Assembly (NCBI GenBank): GCA_914767715.1
Contig: OU612065.1
Coordinates: 19,096,001-19,160,000 of the forward strand
From: Membranipora membranacea
Taxonomy: Eukaryota; Bryozoa; Gymnolaemata; Cheilostomatida; Membraniporidae
Length of the DNA: 64,000 bases
Reading direction: 5' to 3'
Part shown: positions 25,320 through 36,739 of the stretch, in pieces
Layout of the letters: each line of letters starts with the position of its first letter
Position numbering within the stretch: position 1 is the first letter of the stretch
The notes under the pieces: generated by a model
What the model was told of the DNA's origin: nothing
What the model saw: only the letters and a program-made list of their open reading frames with translations
Databases searched by the model: none
Translations under genes and position numbers: made by a program

Positions 25320-25904
25320 GACAGACAGACAGACACAACAAACACACAAACAGCTTCTGCCTCTGTTATAACTTTAGATCATATTGAACTATAAAATCCG
25401 CCTATGCAAAATTAAGTATATTACTTTTGGTTTTGGTTCATAGAAATGTTACCTATAACTGATTACCCCTTGTAGTGGGTCAAATTAGGTTTCATTGTTG
25501 AAGCTCTTGTTCATTAAATTTCAGTTAATGACAGACAGCAAATCATTTAATTATCATATTTGATTGCTGGAAATAAAAGTTCATAGCTAATCCCAAGAAA
25601 ATCAATCAGATACAATATCTATCCAGTCGGACATTCAACCGGTCTGTCAATTGTCTGACAGTTTGGTTGCTGCGTAGACAATGATAATTATCAGATCGAA
25701 GCTGTTATTTTGCTGTTCTGGAGGAAGCTGTTGGCCTAAACATCGACTCCTTACATCACTCTTTACTTCGCTCTTGACACTTTACAGTGTTGTCTACAAC
25801 ATTGGGATCAATATTCAATATTTCAATTTGGAGTTTTGATTAACACATACTCATTGTGTTATTTGTCCTCTAAAACACACTTGGAACCATTCGGTGATTC
25901 AAAA

Positions 25905-27383
25905 ATGAAAGTATCTAGTAGTCAACGAGGTCGGAGCAGTGTTATTCTTGTGCTTCCTCAAGTCACATATGAAACAGAGAGTGAGGCTGGAACCATATCT
26001 CGGTGTGACTCTGTAGAGGCTTTAAGTTGTTTACCGCTGCAGCTTTCATCTCATCGCACACAATGTATAAGTACTCATCGGGAGATGAACCAACAGAATA
26101 ATGAAGAGCAAATGCAGAAGAAGTACGACAAAACTGTTATAAAATACAAGTTACCGCTAATACTACAAAAACGTAAGTACCTAACAACACAACGATTGAT
26201 ATTAATGCAAATGAAGTTTCATCACAATATAACTTTGTGTCTGTGATCATAACAAGTAGCACCCTTTCAAAAGCTGAGGCAAATAGACAGTTTTCTGAGC
26301 CCTGATTTATACCTCAATTCGGAGTTGTCCTCTCTCCAGTTTGGTACTTTTAACCCACGCCGCATAAGAAAAACGTGCTGAAAGAGGGTTTTCTTGAAAA
26401 CCGCTTATGTTAGGATAAAATTGATTTTTGATTCAGAATCTGCATCATTGAAAACCCTGGGAGACAGGGTTTCCAAATCATTGGAGGCTTAAATGTTGAT
26501 AAATCTTAATTTTAGTGACGAAATTCAAGAAAAATTCTGCCAAATTGTCCGCAAAACTGGCAGAAATTGATATAATTGACTAACCGAATACCAAAAATAT
26601 TTCCCAAACTATGCCCCTATCAATGGTGAAGATTCTGAATCAAAAATCCTTTTTATCCTACTATAAGCGGATTTCAAGATAACCCTCTTTTCAGCATGTT
26701 TTTCCTATGCGGCATGGGTTAAAATTACCAAACTGGAGAGAGGACAACTCCGAATAGAGGCCTTAATCAGAGCTCAGAAAACTGTCAATTGCTTTGTAAA
26801 AGTTTCTTACAAACAATTGGCTGTAGCATTACTAAACTTCTGGATTTATCAAATAGACGATTACAAATTCCTATACATTGCTATACATAAATTGTCATAT
26901 GCTTGTGGATGGTCAGGTATGTTCCCCTAATCCACGGATACAGTGAACACAATAATCAGTTATAATAAAAATTTCAAATATTTCTATACACCGATTGCTA
27001 ATGATTCCTTTGCTTACCTTAACACTGATGATGGCTAGCACTAGGATTGCTGTGATATAATAAAATCATATAATTTCAATTGTCTTTTTTTTTCAGAGTC
27101 AATGCCATATTTCTCGACCTGTTCTACATTAGCGATGACACATAAGGTTTATGTGAACCGTCTTCCGTCCATTCAAAGGGCAGAGAAGGAAACACAGAAT
27201 ACACCACGTTCTATACAGACCGATAGGAGTACACAAACACTACCAAACAATGACTCATTAGAACACTCGTTAGAAGGCCTTAAACCAACGGTATTGCCGA
27301 AGCTACCTAAAGACAGATGGGCAGTGATGTTCAAGTACTTGGCCGCAAATAAGAGACTAAATGAACAACATGACTGTGACTAG
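25905..27383 (+). CDS. Unrecognised two-exon protein, 184 aa
   Basis: Exon 25905-26172 ends C|GTAAGT. Exon 27097-27383 follows a long T-rich tract with CAG, and the join is in frame to TAG (555 nt). The start is the first ATG in the frame, with an A at -3. The protein is hydrophilic and has no signal peptide or membrane segment. The first part is Ser-rich (MKVSSSQRGRSSVILVLPQ). The second has a run of RSIQTDRSTQTL-type polar residues and ends with PKDRWAVMFKYLAANKRL, the part most likely to be a folded motif. I do not recognise the family. The consistent phase and good splice sites argue that it is real; its intron hosts a foldback element. Confidence 0.6.
26287..26790. mobile_element. Foldback DNA element, about 500 bp, in an intron
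   Basis: Left arm GACAGTTTTCTGAGC...GGAGTTGTCCTCTCTCCAG pairs with right arm CTGGAGAGAGGACAACTCC...GCTCAGAAAACTGTC. Pairing continues through GCACGTTTT/AACATG-type and GATTCAGAATC segments for about 150 bp each side, leaving a spacer of about 190 bp. The ends are clear, but I could not fix a target duplication. No coding frame is maintained. Confidence 0.85.
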
Positions 27384-27411
27384 AAGAGGTTCTAGCAACC
27401 ATCTTCATCTG

Positions 27412-27466
27412 TAGCCTGTCTTGACAAGCTTTAGCATTGTCAAAGCTTGTCAAGATAGGCAACTTC
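27412..27466. repeat. Short hairpin, AGCCTGTCTTGACAAGCTTT family
   Basis: The arms CCTGTCTTGACAAGCTTT and AAAGCTTGTCAAGATAGGC flank a spacer of a few bases. This is the most compact copy of the hairpin seen at 12578. Confidence 0.75.
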
Positions 27467-28689
27467 TTCCTGTGACCATAAACAAGATTATGGAACGGTG
27501 CTTTGATGGCATGAGCCATAAGGTCGTTATCAATCATAAAACAGTATCAACCAGTAAATGATTCTTGATGGAAAAAAGGATAGCAATCCATAAACTATTG
27601 TCTTCTTATTGTACAAGGCTAAACAACTCCTCTTCCTACAGTCACCAACCTCCTATTATATAGTTTCGGGGGCTGTCCCGACATTACATGTCATATAAAT
27701 TGTCCTATGATACAATAAAATACGAGTCATGTAGGCAGTTGAGGTTTAGATTTTAATTCAACAGCGATTTCTTAACTTTATTTGTTGCCACTTTGAATAT
27801 GCTGTTGTAAATAATGGTCCCATTTTGGGAACCTCAACTTTCTTTGGGGCAGCCATGTGATCGCTATGTGCCTTATCAATGTCCGATGTATTGCTATGTA
27901 TTGCTATGTATTGCTATGTATTGCTATGTATTGCTATGTATTGCGTACAGTGCTGTAGTGGTTCTGTGGAGATTGTCAATCGGCCACGAAAGGCTTGTCT
28001 AAGAGATGTACATCATACATTAGAGAGACAAATAGATTTCAAATAAATATGTATCAAAGCCATGATGAGAAAACCGTAGCAGGTATCTCCATATTAGCAA
28101 AGTAAAAATAAAATTCTAAACACAGGTTACTGCACACCAATTCCAATTCCCACAGTTCAGTTATTGGTCGAAAAGTTCAGGCTTAAGGATGCGATACGAT
28201 ATGCCTACGATATTATTGGTGATCAAGGTAATCATTGTAGGCTCAACTTTAATAACAACTTGTTGATTTATTTGATCGCCCTGAAAACTTGCATCAACTG
28301 ATATTCCCATAATACTCATAAGGGAATTATCACCCCTTTGATCATGGACCGACAACTACTCCGGAAAATTATTAGAAGAGATAATTTTGCAAAAAGTCAG
28401 AAGAAAAATCATTTATCATCTAGAAATACAGAGTATGTTAATAACCGTAGGACACAAGGACTGCAATATATCAACTCAACCTACATTGAGATCTAGCTGA
28501 GACTAAGAACTGCTAAACTTCATGGATTTTGAGACACAAACACGCCCAGGACATGCGGTTTGTGGAATTTTATGATGTAAAACAATAACAGATTGCGCCT
28601 TTGTGTAATGAAACAAGTGCAGCAGAGGCAGATGAAACTTTTAGTTCTGATCAACAGTGAATATAAGACTTTTGTATATTCAGATATAT
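27467..28689. other. Intergenic region before the metallothionein cluster
   Basis: It contains a 10-bp tandem repeat (TTGCTATGTA) of about 5.5 copies at 27886-27944. The part near 27600 holds one arm of a gttgtcttcttattgtaca hairpin seen again near 31243. No exon is supported. Confidence 0.5.
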
Positions 28690-29166
28690 TTTTTTTTTCC
28701 ACTGGGTCACTTGATTACAACAAACAACACTTTACTGTTGCTACAATTATCACTAAGACATTTATAAAAATCCCAAGTTTACATTGCTTGCCAGCTTGAA
28801 ATGTCGTTTACAAGGTAGACCGAAAGAGGAGTAAAAAAAGCATCATTTCCACAAAACAAGTTTCACATCAAACAACAAGATGACATCAATTTCAAAAAGA
28901 TACTTCATTCCAGGCAGCATAGGTATTTCTACAACCTATATATTTAGCTATTGAATAGGCCATTGAAGGCTTTGGCCTAAAGTCAGGTCCAATAAAATAA
29001 CAAATGTTCTAGGTGCTTTGGAGCTATCAATTAGAACAGTGATGTAGTTACATTGTCGTTCGCATATTTGTTAAAATAAGCGGAGGATGAAACATATTCT
29101 GTATTCTGTCTTTAGAAGCATCAGATAAGATAGATGACAAAGCTGTACACCGATAGATAATGAGAT

Positions 29167-29876
29167 TTCTATAAAAGAAGAGAAATACATAAATAATCTG
29201 TTATCATTATCAATATGGTTGTGACAATGTGAAGACAATTACTGACTGACAACGACCCTGGTGGTCACTGCCACAGGCATCTTTCTTCTTTGCTTCACAT
29301 CCATATAATTCACGGAAGTCAGATATACATTGGAATAACTCTGTTGACATATCATTTGATATATAGTCAAATATAATTAATTTTTTTATTTTAACTTTAA
29401 ATTTCTGCTCTCATTGGTAAAATACAACTATGTTTCGGACAAAAAGAATAGTAGGCCTATGAAGGTAAAACTTACACTTGTTCTTTACACAGCACTTGCA
29501 GCCGGCATCGCAGGCACACTCTGCTCCGCAGACACACTCATTTCCGGCAACTCCGGCGCAGCAAGTTTTTCCTGTAACCAAGATAATAATTTGATGAATA
29601 ATAATATGACAAATAAAATTAAAAGTCATTTTGAAAATAAAGCCTAAAACAAGTTTCTTCTCTGAGAGCATACTTGACGTTGATTTGGCATGCCAAATAA
29701 ATTTATTTAACTGTACAACTGAGAGCTTTAACAATGAAGAAATATTTATAAAATTGTTCATCAATTTCTGACAAGCTAATTCTATAGATGCACTATTTTC
29801 ATCAAGAAAATTTTAAAGAAAAAACCAGTTTCCAATGTTGGATTTAAAATCCATACTTACCATCATCGAATTGCAT
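29167..29876 (-). CDS. MT-1, single-domain metallothionein, 37 aa
   Basis: Exon 1 (29876-29861) encodes MQFDD. Exon 2 (29571-29476) encodes the domain with CC, C.C, C.C and C.CC clusters ending CVKNK. The last exon starts at 29168. Exon 2 ends in T and the last exon starts AA, so splicing creates the TAA stop. The product has nine cysteines and no aromatic residue other than Phe3, the size of one metallothionein beta domain that would bind a three-metal cluster. Known role by family: binding Zn, Cd or Cu in the cytosol. The 3' UTR extends to about 28690 and is shared by all cluster members. A relic of a second-domain exon lies in intron 2 (29322-29243). Reading through the donor would instead add CKF and a few residues. 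Confidence 0.92.
29243..29322 (-). pseudogene. Relic second-domain exon in MT-1 intron 2
   Basis: Eighty bases still read open in the expected phase, with YGCEAKKKDACGSDHQGRCQ. This is clearly related to the KCETKKKDACGHDHHGHCHQ part of MT-6. The bases before it read TATAT where MT-6 has acceptor TATAG, so the splice site is gone. Confidence 0.8.
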
Positions 29877-29969
29877 GTTTAAGGTTTTGGTTGGTAGATC
29901 GAGTAAGAGAGAAAAGAATGTTGTCTGTGCTGTAAGTGACTGGGGAAGTTGTGTAGGAGGACTCCACTA

Positions 29970-29975
29970 TTTATA
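29970..29975 (-). promoter_or_regulatory. TATA box of MT-1
   Basis: TATAAA lies 94 bases before the start codon, at the same spacing as in the paralogues. The block CAGCTGGCACTCA lies further upstream at about 30010-30025. Confidence 0.75.
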
Positions 29976-31436
29976 GTACTAATTGGGGGCCTCTTAGGGT
30001 GCTCGGAATCACCAGCTGGCACTCAACGCTACTGTAGTTCCCAAAATAACTGATATGAGTGACTATTTGAAAAAGCCACATTATCAGATAAATAATTATC
30101 GTGCATTTACAATAAAAGAGGAAACTTTAAGGAGCATTTGGCTCTTGGCCAATGAGCAGAGACTGACATCGAGGGAATGTGGAGAAGTATGTCTATTGTA
30201 TTTTATACAACAGACATCCTGGATGGCTGCCAAGCTGTCCAAGCAAAGTGATATTTATTATCCTTCTCAGACAAGGGGAGATGCCAAGTATTCTCGGATG
30301 TCAACAAAGCCAATGAGGGATATCATGGATCATTTTCAACCAGTTTTATGACCGGCAAATAGTGACTTGGTTTTACCCAGGCCCCATAAACATTATGTCC
30401 AAGTTCACTTGAGGTTACAAGTGAAATAAACTTTGTTCCTCTACCGATGAAAACGTCTCAAGAAAACGAAATTTACAAGTTCATTTGAGGTAAAAAATTA
30501 GCAATATATTAAGTCGGTGAGATTAAATATACATCAAATTTTCTCAATTTCTCATTTTATGAGGGAGCCACGAGCAAGATTCGGGAGTCACTGATTTGAT
30601 ACCTTAAAACACACTGGAACTTTATTTTACAAAAATTCTACAGAATGGTATTGTGCATTCTACCAGGCAGAAAGATGTAACGCCAAAACTCCAGTTTGAA
30701 GTTTGCTTTGGTCCCCAGTTGAGATGTGGTGGGGGGGGGGGGAGCATTGTAAGTTAGTCAAGACACTGGAAATGCCATACTAGTCTTAGTAGGGAATCAG
30801 TGTTTTCGGTGGTAGTCATACAAATTTATTCTATGGCTCAGAGTAGGAATATGGGTATCTCAGTTTTGTTAATTTGGGTTCAGCTTCGCATAGACATCCC
30901 ATCAGAATAAATCATAATCAAATGACAGCCTGTTACATGAACTTGGCAAGCACTGTGTAACCATTCAGTTCCGAACCACAAATCACCAGTCAGTTATACA
31001 AAGTTTGAAGTTTGTTTATTGCCATTTCCTAATTACTTTCCTAATCTTCCTGTTTGGCAATTATTTGACTATTCAGAATAAAAAACACTTCATCTATCAC
31101 ATTTCCAACTGTAAATGATGAGGTCACCATAGCATTGTAATCTGTATTCCATTCATTCATAAGGCAAAAAATAACACACAAACAACACCACCTACCACCA
31201 CAAAATGAGTATTTTTTTCACAACACCTTCTTCATCTTCGAGTTGTCTTCTTATTGTACAATGCTAGACAAATAGTTACCCTTCCAATTGACTAAATATC
31301 TGGAGAGTGTGCATGGCTGGCAATTAAGAGAACTCTGAGATTTTTCAAATTCTTTATTATAGTGGTAAGGTAGTTCTAGCTCCTGGTCACCTCTGCAGAA
31401 AGCTTTTGAATATACTTCCAATTTTTATCGGGTGTC

Positions 31437-31552
31437 GGTGCGGTGGCTTTGTCGGTGGCTGTGTCGGTGGCTGTGTCGGTGGCTGTGTCGGTGGCTGTGT
31501 CGGTGGCTGTGTCGGTGACTGTGTCGGTGGCTGTGTCGGTGGCGGTGGCATG
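31437..31552. repeat. 12-bp satellite GTCGGTGGCTGT, about nine copies
   Basis: Near-perfect units, with the last ones slightly varied (GTCGGTGACTGT, GTCGGTGGCGGT). Open frames through it are long only because the unit is a multiple of three. Confidence 0.95.
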
Positions 31553-32879
31553 GGGTGTCAACCTGCCCTGCCCTTGCCTAAGCCCCGACTTTCAAAACCC
31601 CTGCTTGAAGAGGATTACTGCATATAATTGTTATTGCACTCAAAAATTTAATTATAATTAATTTTTTTAATTTGTTAATTTGTAATTATTGAATATTTTG
31701 ATCGTGGCATCACTACGCTGGCAGTGAAGTTGTTCCTCTCCATTATATGATCCAAATGAAAGTATTGTCGACATTATCTCATCATTAGGAAAGAAGTCTT
31801 TCCTACAGCCAAACTAAAAAATGCTTTGGTCTGTGAAAAGTCTTCAGGTTTCAGTTACTGTCATCAACAGAATACTTTGGAGAGGATAAAACAGAGGAGT
31901 GTTTATATGTTTCCAAATAAATCCGTACAGATAGTGATAATAACGAGATATTCATTTTCGCTTATTTTAGTTCAACTGAAACTGACATCAATGGAATGCT
32001 GAGAAGTTATTTAGGCTGAGCTTCATCATAAATTAACATAAGTGGAATGGACACAGACAGTGCAGGAAAGGTGTAAGACTTCTTGGTGAAGGGAGAATTT
32101 TAAATGTTGCCGCAAGACGTTATATCTTAGTCCATTTCTTTATTTTTCTGGTGTTTGCCCACCATATTAAAACTGTTCAATACAATATTAATTAATTGCA
32201 AAACTTTCCTGGTGGAAATTGAAATGGCATCACAATAAGTTAATGACAACCACAAAGGTTTTAGTGCACCCCCAAGAACAAACTGGGCCAAAAGTGATGA
32301 ATAAGTCTATTGTCTATTGTATACATCAGACAACCTGGATGGATGCCAAGCTGTCCAAGCACAGAGATATTTATTATCCTTCTCAGACAAGGAGTGATGC
32401 CAGTATTCATGCATGTCAATTGTCAATAAAGCATCTCAGTTTGGCATGGGGTACATTTTAATTGGTTTATGACTGGGGTATTGCCACCTGATTCTGTCTA
32501 TGCCTATCATGAAAACATCATGTTCATGTTGAAACTGAAATAAACTCTGATTCTCTACTGGAAATTTCATGCTAGTTGTAGTAAGAATTAGTATTTTCAG
32601 TGGTAGTGATACAAATTTTGTCTATGGCTCAGAGGAAGGAAATTGGGTATCTCTGTTTTGTTTATTTGGGATCAGATTCTTTGAAGCGTGATAAGTACAT
32701 TCCAATCAGAAGAAATCATTATCAAATGACAGCCTGCTACATGAACTTGGCAAGCACTTTGTAACCATTCAGTTCCAATCCACAAATTACCAGTCAGTTA
32801 TATCTTCCGGTTTGGCAATTTTTCGACTATTCAGGAAAAAAAACAGTTCATCTATGACGTTTTTCCAGAAAACAATAAG

Positions 32880-32919
32880 TGATGAGACCAGAGACTATAG
32901 ATAATAGTCTCTGATGAGA
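32880..32919. mobile_element. 24-bp palindromic insertion with 8-bp duplication
   Basis: TGATGAGA (32880-32887), then a 24-bp insert with inverted ends GAGACTAT/ATAGTCTC, then TGATGAGA (32912-32919). The paralogous stretch at about 31110-31125 reads ACTGTAAATGATGAGGTCACC with no insert, so an empty site is visible inside this window. Confidence 0.85.
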
Positions 32920-34016
32920 ACCGGGGGGGGGGGGGGGGAAAACTTTCCTTCTGACTGACTAGATAATACTTAATATAATAATTCTCTATTTAACAGATGA
33001 TTTAGCAGCAGACTATTCTGCCACTGATGTATACATGTTGGTGAGCAGTTACTTAGTTCAGGCAAACTGAATTTTCAATCCAGAGAATTAGTCATTTTTG
33101 CTGAGTCTAGGACATTTTGCCGGCTCAGTTTCTGTCATTATCAGAGGACCTTTGAATATAACATCTTTGGCCTGCCTGTCCTATCTTGAGGATAGAAAAA
33201 CGGGTTTTTTATATGAGTCCATAGCTATATGTATGGTTATTTTTATTTTTAAGTTTCTCTTGAATGATGTCATAGGACATTGATGATGTGGCTTTTTATT
33301 CGTAACTGACTATCAGGGAGATATAACTGACTGGTAAATTGTGGTGTAGAACTAAATGGTTTCGAGTGCTTGCCAAGTTTATGTGGCGGGCTGTCATTTA
33401 ATAATGACATAATGACATATTCTGACTGGTATGTTACTGATAACCTCCAAAAAATCTGTCTATAGTCCGGTTGAACCCTATAATTGAGAAACTCATTATC
33501 ATCCAAATTCTGGCTTTAATCCATAAAATAATTTTCTATCCTTCATTGCAAACACTGAAAACATTCCATTCCATTCCATCGTAAGGCTAAGATGAATATT
33601 CCAGTGTCTTAGTTGCAGCTCAATGTTGTAAATAACGTTTCATTAACTTCTGTTGCACCCCTGCCCCATCCCTACTGGTGACAGGAAAAAAATGTACAAC
33701 AACTTGGATTTTGATATTATATTCGTTTGCCTGGTTTAATCGATGACAGCTTTTGTAATGTTTTGTTAAATGAAGGTTAAGTGTGGTATAACTTAAAATA
33801 TACATCATTGTCATAATGAAAAGTTGGCATGGGTTTGGGGATTCAGATAAAAAATTTAACAACATCAAACAACAAATTGAGAATGATTGATTTAAGTTTG
33901 GAAAAATTCTGAAAAATTAGAAGTGTACCAGAACAGAGAATTATATTATAGAAATTAAAAACTTTCAATCTGATTTTTAACCCATAGACATAGTTTATTA
34001 CCATCACTAAGCCTAT

Positions 34017-34063
34017 GTTTTACCAGAGACTATAGATATATATCTATAGTCTCTGGTTTTACC
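34017..34063. mobile_element. 31-bp palindromic insertion with 8-bp duplication
   Basis: GTTTTACC at 34017-34024 and again at 34056-34063 flank AGAGACTATAGATA...TATCTATAGTCTCTG. Together with two bases of each duplication it is a perfect 34-base palindrome (34023-34056). The related duplicon at about 39027-39041 has GTTTCTTACCTCAATT with no insert. Confidence 0.88.
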
Positions 34064-34544
34064 TCAATTAAACTTGAACACGGAGCCTTTCTTGTAAGGC
34101 TACAGTTGAGAAACAAAGTTTATTTCAATTTTAACCTCGATTGAACTTGAATGTGATGTTTTCTTGTCAGCCACAGGCAAAATCAGGTCACAGTTTGCCG
34201 GTTATGGAACTGGTTGAAATATACCCATGCAAACCTCAGATGCTTTGTTGACATTAGAGAATACTTGGGATAACCCCTTGTCTGAGTAGGATAATAAATG
34301 TCTTGGCATCCATCCAGGATGTCTATCGTATACAAAACAGTAGACATTTCTTTGTAATTATTGCTTCTCATTGGACGAGAGCCAAATGCTCCTCAAGTGA
34401 TCCTCTATTATTGTAAACGCAGGATATTTATCATATGGTGTGGGTTTGTATCTTGACACCTCGTATGAGTTATTTTGGGAGTTACAGTAGTGATGAGTGC
34501 CAGCTGATGATTCTGACCACCCTAAGAGGCCCCTCAACAACTAC

Positions 34545-34550
34545 TATAAA
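34545..34550 (+). promoter_or_regulatory. TATA box of MT-2
   Basis: TATAAA lies 94 bases before the start codon. About 45 bases further upstream is the conserved GATGAGTGCCAGCTGATGAT block, and about 160 bases upstream is a CCAAT-type ATTGGACGAGAGCCAA. Confidence 0.78.
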
Positions 34551-34643
34551 TGGCGGTGTCTTCCTATCTAGCTTCACCAGTCGCTTACAGCACAGAAAAC
34601 ATTCACTTCTCTCTTACTCGATCTACCAATCAAAACCTTCAAC

Positions 34644-35410
34644 ATGCAATTCGATGATGGTAAGCATGAATTTTAAATCAAACATTGAAAACTGGTTTTA
34701 ATCATTTAATTGCAAAAAAATACTGTTTTCATAAAAGTAACTTGACAGAAATTGATCAGCGTTTCAATTTATTTCTTCATTGTTTTGCTAAAGCTCTCAG
34801 TTTTTATAAAATGAATTTCCATTTGGCATGATAATTCAACTTCAAGTATTGCTTTCAGATAAGTAACAAAGGCGGTAGTTTCAAAAATTTGTGGTTTAAC
34901 TTTTGACCAAGTAATTCTATTTGTCATATTATTCATCAAATTATTCTCTTGGTTACAGGAAAAACTTGCTGCGCCGGAGTTGCCGGAAATGAGTGTGTCT
35001 GCGGAGCAGAGTGTGCCTGCGATGCCGGCTGCAAGTGCTGTGTAAAGAACAAGTGTAAGTTTTAACTTCATACTATCCTTTTTTCCCAAACCATAGTTGT
35101 ATTTTACCAATGAGAGCAGAAATTTAAGGTTAAAAGAAGAAAATAAACTGATATTTTTGTGTGACTCTATATCAATATTGATATGTTAACATAATTTCAA
35201 TGTAATATACATAGACATAGTGTTTTGTCTATGGTAATATATCTGACTGCTGCGAATTGTATAGATATATGAAGCAGAGAAATAGGACGCCTGCGGCGGT
35301 CTCATTGTCACATTGTCACATTGTCACATTGTCACATTGTCACATTGTCACATTGTCGGCATGTCGCTAATGATACCAGATTATTTATGTATTTCTCTTC
35401 TTTTATAGAA
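34644..35410 (+). CDS. MT-2, single-domain metallothionein, 37 aa
   Basis: Exons 34644-34659 and 34959-35054, with a last exon from 35409. The TAA stop is made by joining T (35054) to AA (35409-35410). The product is the same as MT-1: MQFDDGKTCC, then nine cysteines ending KCCVKNK. The 3' UTR runs to AATAAA at about 35893. It pairs head to head with MT-1. Intron 2 is more damaged than in MT-1: the relic exon (35243 on) is frameshifted, a 24-bp palindromic insertion lies just before it, and a 10-bp satellite follows. The peptide is unchanged despite this, which suggests selection on the short domain. Confidence 0.93.
35202..35241. mobile_element. 24-bp palindromic insertion in MT-2 intron 2
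   Basis: GTAATATA (35202-35209 and 35234-35241) flanks CATAGACATAGTGTTTTGTC plus TATG, with inverted ends CATAGACA/TGTCTATG. Removing it and one duplication gives CAATGTAATATATCTGAC, which matches the uninterrupted MT-1 sequence CAATGTATATCTGAC. Confidence 0.88.
35243..35357 (+). pseudogene. Relic second-domain exon and 10-bp satellite in MT-2 intron 2
   Basis: It begins CTGACTGCTGCGAATTGTAT like the MT-3 relic, then has extra bases and frameshifts. It runs into about 5.5 copies of CATTGTCACA (35303-35357). The preceding bases are ATAT rather than an AG acceptor. Confidence 0.75.
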
Positions 35411-35919
35411 TCTAAATATCTATTGGTGTACAGCTATATCGTCTATCTTATCTGAAGCTTCTAAAGACAGAAAACAGAATATGTTTCATCCACCGCTAAT
35501 CTTGAGGAATATGCGAGCATCAATGTGAAGATATCACTGTTTGAAATGATAGCTCCAAAGCACCTAGAACATTTGTTATTTTGTTGGACCTGACTGAAGG
35601 CCAAAGCCTTCGATGGCTGATTCAATAGCTAAATCTATAGGTTGTAGAAATACCTATGCTGCATGGAATGAAGTATCTTTTTGAAATTGATGTCATCTTT
35701 TTATTTGATGTGAAACTTGTTTTGTGGAAATGATGCTTTTTTTACTCCTCTTTCGGTCTACCTTGTAAACGACATTTTAAGCTGGCAAGCAATGTAAACT
35801 TGGGATTTTTATAAATGTCTTAGTTATAATTTGCACCAACAGTCAAGTGTTGTTTGTTGTAATTGAGTGACCCAGTGGAAAAATACAGAAAAAATAAAAA
35901 AACTCACAACATACAAAGT

Positions 35920-36720
35920 CTTATATTCACTGTTGATCAAAACGAGAAGTTGTGTTTTACATAACTGCTGCGCCTGTATCAATACGCAGAGGCTGTAACT
36001 GTTTTACTTCAGAAAGTTCTACAACTGCATATCCTGTGCGTGTATGTGTCTAAAAAATCCATGAATGTTTTCTAGTTCCAAAGTCTCAGTTAGATGTTCA
36101 ATGTAGGAATAGGTTATATTGATGCAGTCATTGCGTCAGTAGGCTATTGATCTACTCTGTATCTCTACGTCTACATGATATGTGATTAATTTTATGACTT
36201 TGCAAAATTATCTTTTCCCGATAATATGGTGGTCAGTGGGCTCAGCATTTTCATAGATGTCTAAGCGAGTTTTACCAGTAGTGTTAGCTGTGATTAAGTG
36301 TCATAGTGGAGCAATTAACATGATTTACAAACTTCAATATGTAATCGTCTCAAAAAACTGGAAGTTTTCATTTAAAAGCTTTTTGCAGCTTTGACCAGTT
36401 CTTTTAATTGCCAGCTAATCGCATTCGGCCATTTACAAGAGACGCTATTTTTGCTTTGGGTTTGGTTTTGAGTTGTCTAGTCATGAACAACAAGAAGACA
36501 ACTCATAGATTAAGTATAGATGCTAAGATGTGGTGGGATTGACATTCATTTGGTTGTGGTAGGGGATGTCAAGAAAACATCTGCTACAATAATTGTCATT
36601 AGTATTATAAAACACTATTTAATTTGGCAGACAATATCATCCTGGACGGATATTTGTTAATTTCTTATTATGTAACTTTTTGATCATGGCATCGCTACGC
36701 TGGCAGTAATTGTGTACTTC
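35920..36720. other. Downstream flank of MT-2
   Basis: Non-coding. It is similar to stretches after MT-3 (40750-41600) and MT-4 (44750-45450), so it belongs to the duplicated unit. It includes the inverted pair gagttgtct (36471) and agacaactc (36496). Confidence 0.6.
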
Positions 36721-36739
36721 TCCATTATATGATGCAAAA

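Larger units (their letters stand above)
30000..34160. repeat. Diverged duplicons between MT-1 and MT-2
   Basis: There is no intact gene. Degraded copies of the MT upstream module recur here: the tttacaataaaagaggaa promoter-distal part near 30105, the gacatcctggatggatgcca part near 30207 and 32327, and ggcaagcacttttgtaacc-type sequence near 30943 and 32745 and, inverted, near 33310-33400. MT-1 and MT-2 are head to head, so the stretch is a broken large palindrome. It also contains a 12-bp satellite, poly-G runs at about 30729 and 32922, and two palindromic micro-insertions. Confidence 0.75.

Noticed and set aside
27886-27944. Cysteine-rich frame through TTGCTATGTA repeats
   Set aside because: Artefact of a 10-bp tandem repeat read in rotating frames.
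29414-29647. Frames antisense to metallothionein exons (rich in Ala, Ser, Thr)
   Set aside because: They are the reverse strand of the cysteine-rich exons and recur at every metallothionein copy.
31437-31552. Regular repeats that could suggest a CRISPR array
   Set aside because: Units are contiguous with no unique spacers, and the genome is animal nuclear DNA.
31406-31661. Glycine/valine-rich open frames on both strands
   Set aside because: They are produced by the 12-bp GTCGGTGGCTGT satellite, whose unit length is a multiple of three; no codon bias or flanking exon structure.
34360-34640. Consensus metal-response elements before MT-2
   Set aside because: Only near matches such as TGCACGA were seen in this group of promoters; none meets TGCRCNC by eye.
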